The notes under the pieces were generated by a model. The model ran no database searches, had not been told where the DNA came from, and saw only the letters and a list, made by a program, of their open reading frames with translations. Below are positions 16,757 through 23,009 of a DNA stretch of 26,301 nucleotides, one piece after another. The translations under genes and the position numbers were made by a program. The stretch's first letter is position 1, and the number at the start of each line of letters is the position of its first letter. This DNA is from JBPCPM01 sp050999155 (lineage in GTDB: Bacteria > Actinomycetota > Thermoleophilia > Solirubrobacterales > 70-9): contig JBPCPM010000152.1 of the NCBI GenBank assembly GCA_050999155.1, positions 1 to 26,301 on the forward strand, written 5' to 3'.

Positions 16757-18316
16757 CTACAGGCCCAAACGCTGGCGGATGCCGCGGCCGTTGGAGAACT
16801 GCATCACGGTGCGGATCAGGCGGCCCTTGGGCTTGGTGTGCGGGTACCAGCTGAGCTCGGACTTGGTCGCGACCCGGGTGATGACGAGCGACTCGGTCTT
16901 CGTGAACTTGCGAATCCCGTGCTCGCCGTGGCGCGAGGAGATCCCCGACGCCTTCCAGCCGCCGAACGGGACCTCGGTCGCGAAGTAGTTGACGATCACG
17001 TCGTTGACGTTGCACGAGCCGGCCTGGATCCGGCGGGCCACCGCCTCGCCACGGGCGCGGCTGCCCGACCACACCGACGACGACAGACCGTACTTCGAGT
17101 CGTTGGCCAGGCGGATGGCCTCCTCGGCGTCGCGGACCTTCATCACCGGGATCGTCGGGCCGAACGTCTCTTCGACCATGCACTGCATCGAGTGGTCGAC
17201 GTCGGCGATGACCGTGGGCTCGTAGAACTGGCCCTGTCCCTCCCGGCGCTTGCCGCCGGTGAGGATGCGGGCCCCGCGCTCGCGGGCGTCCTCGACGTGG
17301 CGCTCGACGATGTCGATCTGGCTGGGGTCGACCATCGCGCCCAGGTCGACCTTGTAGCTGCGGTCGTCGGCGCCCTGCTTGAGCCCCCGCACCTTCTCGG
17401 CGAGCCGGTCCACGAACTCGTCGTAGATCGGCTCCTCGACGTAGACGCGCTCGACGGAGATGCACGTCTGCCCGCAGTTGATCAGCCCGCCAAAGGCCGC
17501 GCCGTTGACAGCACGCTCCATGTCGGCGTCGGCGAGAACCACCATCGGGTCCTTGCCTCCGAGCTCGAGGCTGACTCCGATCAGGTTCTCCGCCGCGTCG
17601 CGCATGACGCTCTTGCCGGTCTCCTCGGAGCCGGTGAAGCCGATGAAGTCGACCTCGTTGATCAGCGGACGACCGACGTCGCTGCCGCCGCACACGATGT
17701 CGAGCACGTCGGGACCGCCGATCTCGTGCTTCCAGGCCCGGATGATCTCGCGCAGCGCCAGGGGCGTCAGGGACGCGGGCTTGATGACCACCGAGGCACC
17801 GGCGGCCAGGGCGGGGATCGCGTCGCCCAGCGTCAGGATCAGCGGGTAGTTCCACGGGCCGATGATGCCCACGACCTCGTGGGGGCGGTGGATGATCTTC
17901 AGCTGCTTGGGGATGATCAGCGGGTGCCGGCCCCGAGGGGTCTCCTCGGAGAGGAATTTCTCGGCGTTCTTGGTGTAGTACTTGATCGAGTGCGCGCAGT
18001 AGGAGCCCTCGAGGCTCGCCTCGATGCGCGTCTTGCCGCTCTCCGACTGGAGGGTGTCGGCGAGCGTCTCGTGGTTGTCGACGAGCCAGTCGCGCAGCTT
18101 GTCCAGCCACTTGGCGCGGCCCTCGAAGCCGAGTTCCTCCCAGGCGGGCTGGTTGCGGCGCACGCGGGCCACGGTGTCGCGGACGTCGGCTTCGGTCGCC
18201 CGGGGGACCGACCCCGAGACCGCACCGGTGGCGGGGTTGGTGACCTCGATCTGCTCCCGCTCGAGAGAGCTACCGTTGCCCTGAGCCCCGACCGTCGTTG
18301 CGCTTGTGGCCTCCAT
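16757..18316 (-). CDS. NAD(P)-dependent aldehyde dehydrogenase
   Basis: 519 aa, full-length ALDH superfamily enzyme oxidising an aldehyde to the acid. Seen: N156 in GPWNYP, K179 in VVIKPAS, the nucleotide loop FTGSEETGK (~227-235), catalytic base E251 in ELGGK and the nucleophile C285 in GQTCIS; EETFGP and the closing PFGGWKASG are also present. The ATG at 18316 has GAGAGGA about 5 nt upstream; the frame remains open further upstream but those residues are shadow sequence. The C-terminal ~40 residues (YPHTKPKGRL onwards) extend beyond the catalytic core, as in some actinobacterial succinate-semialdehyde/aromatic aldehyde dehydrogenases. Substrate not assignable. It diverges from amt across a 319-bp regulatory gap. 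Confidence 0.93.
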   Translation of the reverse strand: MEATSATTVGAQGNGSSLEREQIEVTNPATGAVSGSVPRATEADVRDTVARVRRNQPAWEELGFEGRAKWLDKLRDWLVDNHETLADTLQSESGKTRIEASLEGSYCAHSIKYYTKNAEKFLSEETPRGRHPLIIPKQLKIIHRPHEVVGIIGPWNYPLILTLGDAIPALAAGASVVIKPASLTPLALREIIRAWKHEIGGPDVLDIVCGGSDVGRPLINEVDFIGFTGSEETGKSVMRDAAENLIGVSLELGGKDPMVVLADADMERAVNGAAFGGLINCGQTCISVERVYVEEPIYDEFVDRLAEKVRGLKQGADDRSYKVDLGAMVDPSQIDIVERHVEDARERGARILTGGKRREGQGQFYEPTVIADVDHSMQCMVEETFGPTIPVMKVRDAEEAIRLANDSKYGLSSSVWSGSRARGEAVARRIQAGSCNVNDVIVNYFATEVPFGGWKASGISSRHGEHGIRKFTKTESLVITRVATKSELSWYPHTKPKGRLIRTVMQFSNGRGIRQRLGL

Positions 18317-18487
18317 CTGTGTCCTCTCGTCGCCCGTTGTACCCGTCTGGTGAGCGTACCCGGATCGGGCGGGCGGCTCACCTGGGATGGACCGGCAGGC
18401 GGGGGTGCGAGCCCCGCCGCCAGTCGCCCGTCTGGGGTACCCATGGGACTGGACAGGGGCCGGGAGGTCGTTCTCGGCGCCGCCAGG

Positions 18488-18499
18488 TTGTCCGGACAA
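18488..18499. promoter_or_regulatory. Perfect 12-bp palindrome, candidate operator
   Basis: TTGTCCGGACAA is its own reverse complement and lies ~20 bp upstream of the likely amt -10 box, where an activator or repressor dimer would bind. The half-site GGACAA recurs upstream of amt and of the glutamine synthetase gene. Confidence 0.45.
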
Positions 18500-18519
18500 A
18501 AAACGGCGATTTCCAGGGA

Positions 18520-18525
18520 TAAAAT
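18520..18525 (+). promoter_or_regulatory. Putative -10 box for amt-glnK
   Basis: TAAAAT in an unusually A-rich patch for this DNA. No standard -35 at 17 bp was found, which would fit an activator-dependent promoter. Confidence 0.4.
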
Positions 18526-18635
18526 ACACCCTCAACAACACCTCGCCGACGGTTTTCGACGCTCGGACAACAATCGGCATCCGCTGCGGACCTACCTTGC
18601 CGGGCACATCGAATCCCCTCGCCAAGGAGAAGCGA

Positions 18636-20057
18636 ATGAAGGTAAAGACGCTCATGCTCCTGGCGGCGCTCGCAGCCGGAGCCCTCATGGCTCCGGCTGC
18701 GGCGTTTGCCCAGGACGGTCCATCACTCGAGCAGGTCAAGGTCGAGCTGGACAACACGTGGATCATCGTGTCCGCGGTGCTGGTGCTGTTCATGCAGGCA
18801 GGGTTCCTGTTCCTAGAGATCGGGTTCTCCCGCGGCAAGAACGTCGGCGCCGGCGTAGCAAAGATCCTCGTCAACCTCTCCATCGCGACAATCGCGTGGT
18901 GGGCGGTCGGATACGGAATCGCCAGTGCCGGCAACAGCTTTTTCGGCACCAGTGGTTTCTTCTTCGACTTCGACGCGGGTGGTCCGGATGCTGCGGGCAT
19001 GCTCTTCGGCATGCTGTTCTGCGCGGTGTCGCTGGCCATCGTCTGGGGCACGACCCTGGAGCGGATCAAGTTCTCCGCATACGTGATCTACGCGACGGTG
19101 TTCGCGGCGGTCATCTACCCGCTCGTCGCCCACGGGGTGTACGGATCGGGGCTGTTGTCGGAGATCGGCGATCGCGCGGTGCTGGACTTCGCGGGTTCGT
19201 CGGTCGTGCACCTCACCGGCGCCGTGGGTGGCCTCGCCGCCCTGTTGCTGCTTGGTGCCCGTCGCGGCAAGTACGGCCCCGACGGCAAGCCGCGGGCCAT
19301 TCCCGGCCACTCGATGCCGATCGTCGGACTCGGCGTGCTGATCCTGTGGGTCGGCTGGTACGGGTTCAACGCGGGCTCGACGTTCTCCACGGATGGTTCC
19401 GTGTTCGCCCAGGTGGCACTGAACACGCAGCTTGCGGCTGCGGCCGGTGTGCTCGGCGCGCTGGCGATCGTCTACATCAAGACGGGCTCCATCGACGTCG
19501 GCATGGCCGGCAACGGTGCCATCGCCGGACTGGTCGGCGTCACCGCGCCGTCCGGGTACGTCGAGTTCTGGGCCGCTGCTGTCATCGGCCTGGTTGCAGG
19601 TGTCCTGGTGGTCTACTCGGTGCTCGCCATCGAGAAGTACCTCGACGATCCGGTCGGTGCGCTGTCCGCGCACGGTCTGGCCGGGATCTGGGGCACGCTG
19701 TCCGTCGGGCTGTTCGCCTACGAGCCGCTGGCCGAGACCAAGGGCATCGTGTACGACGTCAGTGGCGGCCTGGCCCAGCTCGGAGTGCAGGCGATCGGCG
19801 TTGTCGCCGTGTTCCTGCTGGTGTTCATCCTCAGCTACGTGACGTTCGCCATCTGCAAGGCGACGATCGGGCTGCGGGTCAGCGCCGAGGAGGAGCTCGC
19901 CGGCCTCGACATCTCCGAGCACGGGATGTACGGATACCCCGAGCAGTTCATCCCGCAGCCGGAGCTCATGCCGGCCTCGAGCGTCCCGCACGTTGCGGGT
20001 ACGCCCGTGTCCCCGACCGCGTCGCCCGGCAAGACCGCGGCGACCGCCAGCTCCTGA
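18636..20057 (+). CDS. amt: Ammonium transporter, Amt family
   Basis: 473 aa. A cleavable-looking signal peptide (1-~25, ending AAAFAQ) precedes the usual 11 membrane spans. The pore histidine pair is visible: H192 in FAGSSVVHLTG and H346 in LSAHGLAGIWG. Also present: GWYGFNAGST (240-249) and NGAIAGLVGVTA (293-304). Amt trimers conduct ammonium across the cytoplasmic membrane. AAGGAG lies 6 nt before the ATG. glnK follows 13 bp after the stop and then a strong terminator, so amt-glnK is a two-gene operon, the classical arrangement in which the PII trimer plugs the Amt pore when nitrogen is ample. The C-terminal tail is long (~50 residues after YGYPE) and Ala/Ser/Pro-rich. Regulation by a factor binding the upstream GGACAA sites is proposed. 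Confidence 0.96.
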   Translation: MKVKTLMLLAALAAGALMAPAAAFAQDGPSLEQVKVELDNTWIIVSAVLVLFMQAGFLFLEIGFSRGKNVGAGVAKILVNLSIATIAWWAVGYGIASAGNSFFGTSGFFFDFDAGGPDAAGMLFGMLFCAVSLAIVWGTTLERIKFSAYVIYATVFAAVIYPLVAHGVYGSGLLSEIGDRAVLDFAGSSVVHLTGAVGGLAALLLLGARRGKYGPDGKPRAIPGHSMPIVGLGVLILWVGWYGFNAGSTFSTDGSVFAQVALNTQLAAAAGVLGALAIVYIKTGSIDVGMAGNGAIAGLVGVTAPSGYVEFWAAAVIGLVAGVLVVYSVLAIEKYLDDPVGALSAHGLAGIWGTLSVGLFAYEPLAETKGIVYDVSGGLAQLGVQAIGVVAVFLLVFILSYVTFAICKATIGLRVSAEEELAGLDISEHGMYGYPEQFIPQPELMPASSVPHVAGTPVSPTASPGKTAATASS

Positions 20058-20070
20058 AGGAGGAGGTGAA

Positions 20071-20439
20071 ATGAAGAAGATCGAGGCATTCATCCGCCAC
20101 GAGGCGTTCGATCCGATCCGGACCGAGCTGCTCGACCGAGGGATTCCCTCGCTGTCGATCACCGAGGTCAAGGGCTCGGGACGCCAGAAGGGCATCGTGG
20201 AGCACTACCGAGGCTCCACGCTGACCGTCAATGTCCGGCCGAAGATCAAGCTGGAGACGGTGGTGGAAGACAAGGAGATGGATCTCGTTGTCGAGACCAT
20301 CCTCAAGCACGCCCGGACAGGCAACGTCGGAGACGGAAAGATCTTCGTCTACGACGTCGAGCAGGCGATCCGCATCCGCACGGGTGAGGACGGAGACGAG
20401 GTTCTCCAGGCCCACTCGCCGGAGGAGGTCACCTCCTAG
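20071..20439 (+). CDS. glnK: PII nitrogen-regulatory protein GlnK
   Basis: 122 aa. Matches PII across its length: MKKIEAFI start, TEVKGSGRQKG (31-41), the T-loop, then TGNVGDGKIFV and AIRIRTGE with the nucleotide-binding residues. It senses 2-oxoglutarate and ATP/ADP and should control the Amt channel encoded 13 bp upstream. A strong GGAGGAGG precedes the ATG. Oddity: in the T-loop the usual RGAEY/RGSEY reads RGSTL, so residue 51, the tyrosine uridylylated in proteobacteria and adenylylated in actinobacteria, is Leu. Y46 and S49 are retained (S49 is the phosphorylation site in cyanobacterial PII). Covalent control by GlnD is thus unlikely at the standard site. The C-terminus extends ~10 residues past the usual end. 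Confidence 0.96.
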   Translation: MKKIEAFIRHEAFDPIRTELLDRGIPSLSITEVKGSGRQKGIVEHYRGSTLTVNVRPKIKLETVVEDKEMDLVVETILKHARTGNVGDGKIFVYDVEQAIRIRTGEDGDEVLQAHSPEEVTS

Positions 20440-20469
20440 CGCTCCGAGTGCAGTGAGTCAGTGACGTAT

Positions 20470-20502
20470 GGGCCGGCCGCGGGAAGCTCCCGGGGCCGGC
20501 CC
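20470..20502 (+). terminator. Strong terminator of the amt-glnK operon
   Basis: A 33-nt hairpin begins 30 bp after the glnK stop: a 9-bp outer stem (GGGCCGGCC with its exact complement), one G-G mismatch, a 5-bp inner stem (CGGGA / TCCCG) and a 3-nt loop. It is followed by a T-rich stretch TTCGTCGTTGT. Best intrinsic terminator in the window. Confidence 0.8.
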
Positions 20503-20529
20503 TTCGTCGTTGTGGGCCGGGCCCGGCGG

Positions 20530-21453
20530 TCAGTCGGTGAGCTCGGAGCGCAGACGTTCGGTCAGGCCCGCGGGCAGGCCGGTGGCCTTGGCCATCTGCT
20601 CGACGGACGCAAAGCCGCCACTGCGGGTGCGCTGGCGGACGAACCGGCGGGCCTGGGTGATGGACAGGCCCATGCGGCGCAGCTGGCCGTACGTCACGCG
20701 GTTGAGGGGCGAGCCTTCGGGGGAGCCCCGCTCGCCAGGCTCGGCATCGGCCACCTCTTGCGCTTCGGCCGCCTCCTCGTCTTGGGCTTGGGGGCTGTCG
20801 GCGGCCTGATCGCTCGCTTGGGCATCGGTCTCGCTTCGGCCCGTGTCGCTGGCGACGATCGGCAGGTCGTCGGACAGGGCTCGCGTCAGGTCCGCGACGG
20901 CGTCGGTGGCGGCGACGCCGCGGCGCTCGACGTCGGCGAGCCGACGCCGGATGTCGGTCTCGAACGCCGCCCGGGCGTCGGACTCGGTGGCCGCATGCTG
21001 CTCGGCCTCGCGCCGGCCCCGGTCGAGCTCGTGGCGCAGCCCGGTGCGCTGCTCGTCGATGCGCTGCTCGAAGGCGTGGACGCGCTGGCGGAGGTCTGCT
21101 TCGGCGGCGTCGAGCGTCAGGCGAAGCCGGCTCTCCATCGTCTCGCGCAGCTGGCGCTCGGCGTCGAGGCGGCGCTGGAGGCGCTCCTCGCGCTCGGGGA
21201 TCTCGGCCAGCCGGCCTTCGAGCTCGGAGATCCGGCGTTCGGCCTCGGCGAGGCGCCGGTCACGCACGGTTGTCTCGATGCTCGTCCGGGCCTCGCGCTC
21301 GACGAGGGCCAAGCGGCCGGCCTCCGAGCTGTGGGCGTGGACCCGGTCGGCGCGCTGCTCGGCCCGCGTCGCCCGCTCCTGCAGGGCATGCAGGCGCCGT
21401 GTGGCCCTGTCGTGGGTGGCCACGGGCGTGGGGGAGGCTTCAGGCGGCGTCAT
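20530..21453 (-). CDS. Coiled-coil protein with C-terminal helix-hairpin-helix domain
   Basis: 307 aa, no signal peptide or membrane span. Residues ~15-195 are almost uninterrupted Arg/Glu/Ala-rich helix with heptad-like spacing, a long coiled coil. Residues ~200-248 are acidic and low-complexity (Asp/Glu/Ala/Gln). Residues ~250-307 (NRVTYGQLRRMGLS, then SVEQMAKATGLPAGL) look like a ComEA/T2SK-type helix-hairpin-helix, a fold usually used for non-specific DNA binding or protein contact. The family is not recognised. The start is ATG 21453; an in-frame GTG two codons earlier is possible, and neither has a strong ribosome-binding site. It converges on the amt-glnK terminator and has its 5' end next to the repeat at 21518-21631. 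A DNA-associated structural role is only a guess. Confidence 0.75.
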   Translation of the reverse strand: MTPPEASPTPVATHDRATRRLHALQERATRAEQRADRVHAHSSEAGRLALVEREARTSIETTVRDRRLAEAERRISELEGRLAEIPEREERLQRRLDAERQLRETMESRLRLTLDAAEADLRQRVHAFEQRIDEQRTGLRHELDRGRREAEQHAATESDARAAFETDIRRRLADVERRGVAATDAVADLTRALSDDLPIVASDTGRSETDAQASDQAADSPQAQDEEAAEAQEVADAEPGERGSPEGSPLNRVTYGQLRRMGLSITQARRFVRQRTRSGGFASVEQMAKATGLPAGLTERLRSELTD

Positions 21454-21480
21454 GCCCACCCATTCGACGCCCCCGCCTCC

Positions 21481-21497
21481 CAGCCTTCCCCGCCGAG
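21481..21497 (-). repeat. Inverted, degenerate copy of the repeat tail
   Basis: Reverse complement CTCGGCGGGGAAGGCTG matches the tail of the 54-bp units downstream (CTCGGTGGGAAGGCTG) with one substitution and one extra G. It could pair with that tail to form a large hairpin. Confidence 0.6.
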
Positions 21498-21517
21498 CGC
21501 ACCGAACCCACCGCCGG

Positions 21518-21631
21518 GTGCCCGATTTCTTGGTCAATGGCCACACGATCGGGCACTCGGTGGGAAGGCTGTGTCGAGTGCCCGATTTCTTGGTCAATGG
21601 CCACACGATCGGGCACTCGGTGGGAAGGCTG
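21518..21631. repeat. Tandem pair of identical 54-bp units, each with a 9-bp inverted repeat
   Basis: Units at 21518-21571 and 21578-21631 are identical over 54 bp, separated by 6 bp, giving an exact 60-bp period. Each opens with GTGCCCGAT and carries its exact reverse complement ATCGGGCAC 21 bp later, so each can form a hairpin; inside the loop TGG and CCA can also pair. The repeat is AT-richer than its neighbours and lies in the 246-bp gap between the divergent coiled-coil protein and GT4 genes, a position suited to an operator pair or structured leader. Only two units and no cas genes, so it is not CRISPR. It may belong to a dispersed REP-like family; not testable here. Confidence 0.9.
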
Positions 21632-21699
21632 CCTCGTGTGGTCGACGTTCGTGCGTGCGGCAGGGCGATCAGGCGCTCGGCGCTCGGCGCGTAGCCTGC

Positions 21700-22836
21700 A
21701 TGACCGTGACCGATGGCGCGAACACCGCGGCGGGGGTGCCCGGAGGGCGGGTGGCCATCGTCCACGACCAGCTGCTGCGCATGGGCGGCGCCGAGCGGGT
21801 CGTCGTCGCCATGCACCGGATCTGGCCTCGGGCACCCATCTACTCCTCGCTCGTCGACCGGGAGGGGCTGGCCCCGGACCTGGCGACCGCCGACCTTCGG
21901 GAGACGCGGCTCGGCGCGATCCCGGGCGCCCGCACGCGTCACCAGTGGTTGCTGCCGTTCTACGACACGGCGTTTCGTGCCCTCGATCTCAGCGACCGGG
22001 ACCTCGTGATCAGCTCGGCCGCCATGTTCGCCAAGAGCGTCCAGGCGCCCGAGGGCGCCGTGCACATCTGTTACTGCCACACCCCGGTCCGCTACCTGTG
22101 GGAGACGCGCGACAGCCACATCGCCGCGCTGCCCCAGCCGTGGCCCGTCCGGTGGGCGGTGCGAGCCATGACCCCCGAGCTGCGTCGCCGCGACCGGCGG
22201 GCCATGGACGGGGTCGATGTGGTCCTCGCGAACTCCCGCTACATCGCGTCGCTGATCAAGCGCCACTACGGGCGCACCGCCACCGTGGTCCATCCGCCGG
22301 TCGACGTCGAGGCGTTCGCCGGGGCGCCGGGTGCCGGCGATCACCTGCTGGTCCTCGGGAGGCTGCTGCCCTACAAGCGCATCGATCTCGCCATCGCGGC
22401 AGCGAACCGGCGCCGGGAGCCGCTGCTGGTCGTCGGCGATGGCCCCGACCGCGGGCGGCTCGAGGCGCTCGCCGGCCCGACCGTCCGGTTCTGCGGCTGG
22501 GTCACCGAGCAGCGCAAGCGCGAGCTCGTCCGCCACGCGCGCGCCCTGCTCGTGCCGGGCATCGAGGACTTCGGTATCGCCACCGTCGAGGCGCTCGCCG
22601 CCGGGACGCCGGTGATCGCCCTCGACAAGGGCGGATCGGCGGAGATCGTCATCGACGGGCGTACCGGGGTGCTGTTCTCCGAGCAGTCCGCGGCAGGCCT
22701 GGTGGCCGCGCTCGAGGGCTTCGATCCCGGCAGCTTCGACCCCGACGTGCTGCGTGAATCGGCCCGCAGGTTCGACGAGCCGTCGTTCCGGCAGCGGCTG
22801 CTGTCGGTGGTCGCGGCGGCCTGCGCCGGGCCGTGA
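21700..22836 (+). CDS. GT4-family glycosyltransferase
   Basis: 378 aa, GT-B fold. N-terminal domain: VAIVHDQLLRMGGAERV (18-34) and CYCHTPVRYLWE (124-135), typical of GT4 mannosyl-/rhamnosyl-type transferases of polysaccharide loci. C-terminal donor domain: GRLLPYKRIDLA (220-231), VVGDGPDRGRL (244-254), PGIEDFGIATVEA with E289 and E297 (E-x7-E). It probably transfers a nucleotide-activated sugar onto a lipid-linked or polysaccharide acceptor at the inner membrane face; the sugar is unknown. Start is unsure: ATG 21700 lacks a ribosome-binding site, while in-frame GTG 21751 has GGAGG 4 nt before it and would begin directly at the fold (MAIVHDQ), so that start is a serious alternative. Confidence 0.9.
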   Translation: MTVTDGANTAAGVPGGRVAIVHDQLLRMGGAERVVVAMHRIWPRAPIYSSLVDREGLAPDLATADLRETRLGAIPGARTRHQWLLPFYDTAFRALDLSDRDLVISSAAMFAKSVQAPEGAVHICYCHTPVRYLWETRDSHIAALPQPWPVRWAVRAMTPELRRRDRRAMDGVDVVLANSRYIASLIKRHYGRTATVVHPPVDVEAFAGAPGAGDHLLVLGRLLPYKRIDLAIAAANRRREPLLVVGDGPDRGRLEALAGPTVRFCGWVTEQRKRELVRHARALLVPGIEDFGIATVEALAAGTPVIALDKGGSAEIVIDGRTGVLFSEQSAAGLVAALEGFDPGSFDPDVLRESARRFDEPSFRQRLLSVVAAACAGP

Positions 22837-23009
22837 GCGGTGGGCAACCGTCAGGCCCCGCCCCGCCACAGCGGACAAGGGGCGGACCCGAACTTTCTCC
22901 GGCTGGACAATCGCCCGCTGCGGCATCGACCACTAGGCTTTCCTCTTGCACGGGCCTCTGCCCGCACGCTTGCGCTGTCCAGTCCGCAACAGGGAGATTC
23001 GCCTACCTC
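22837..23009 (+). promoter_or_regulatory. Glutamine synthetase upstream region
   Basis: 173 bp with no gene. It contains GGACAA at 22873-22878 and 22905-22910, and CCGCTGCGG at 22915-22923, all also found upstream of amt. TAGGCT near 22935 is a weak -10 candidate. The nearest purine-rich ribosome-binding site (AGGGAG) is ~13 nt before the ATG, longer than ideal. Confidence 0.5.

Larger units (their letters stand above)
18317..18635. promoter_or_regulatory. Intergenic region between aldehyde dehydrogenase and amt
   Basis: 319 bp without a supported gene, locally AT-richer than the surroundings near 18495-18540. It holds a perfect 12-bp palindrome at 18488-18499, a TAAAAT at 18520-18525 suited to an amt -10 box, a second GGACAA at 18565-18570 and CCGCTGCGG at 18581-18589. 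The amt leader would be about 100 nt. The aldehyde dehydrogenase promoter must also lie here, but no clear boxes were found for it. Confidence 0.6.

Noticed and set aside
16757..19069. N-terminal extension of the aldehyde dehydrogenase to 770 residues
   Set aside because: It would cover the amt promoter and 5' half of amt in antisense. The ATG at 18316 has a good ribosome-binding site and the normal family length.
16838..20074. Very long plus-strand open frame (1078 codons)
   Set aside because: It runs antisense to the aldehyde dehydrogenase and then out of frame through amt. The translation is Arg/Gly/Asp-rich with no motifs, a by-product of high GC.
21518..21631. CRISPR array or repeat-containing peptide
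   Set aside because: Only two units, a 6-bp spacer, and no cas genes. The repeat is open in several frames but lies between well-supported genes, with no start context.
20461..22836. Long plus-strand frame reaching into the GT4 gene
   Set aside because: Only the part from about 21700 has glycosyltransferase motifs. The upstream part is antisense to the coiled-coil protein and passes through the repeats.
20530..22926. Minus-strand frame of 798 codons including the coiled-coil protein
   Set aside because: Only the last 307 codons look like protein. The upstream part is antisense to the GT4 gene and the repeats.
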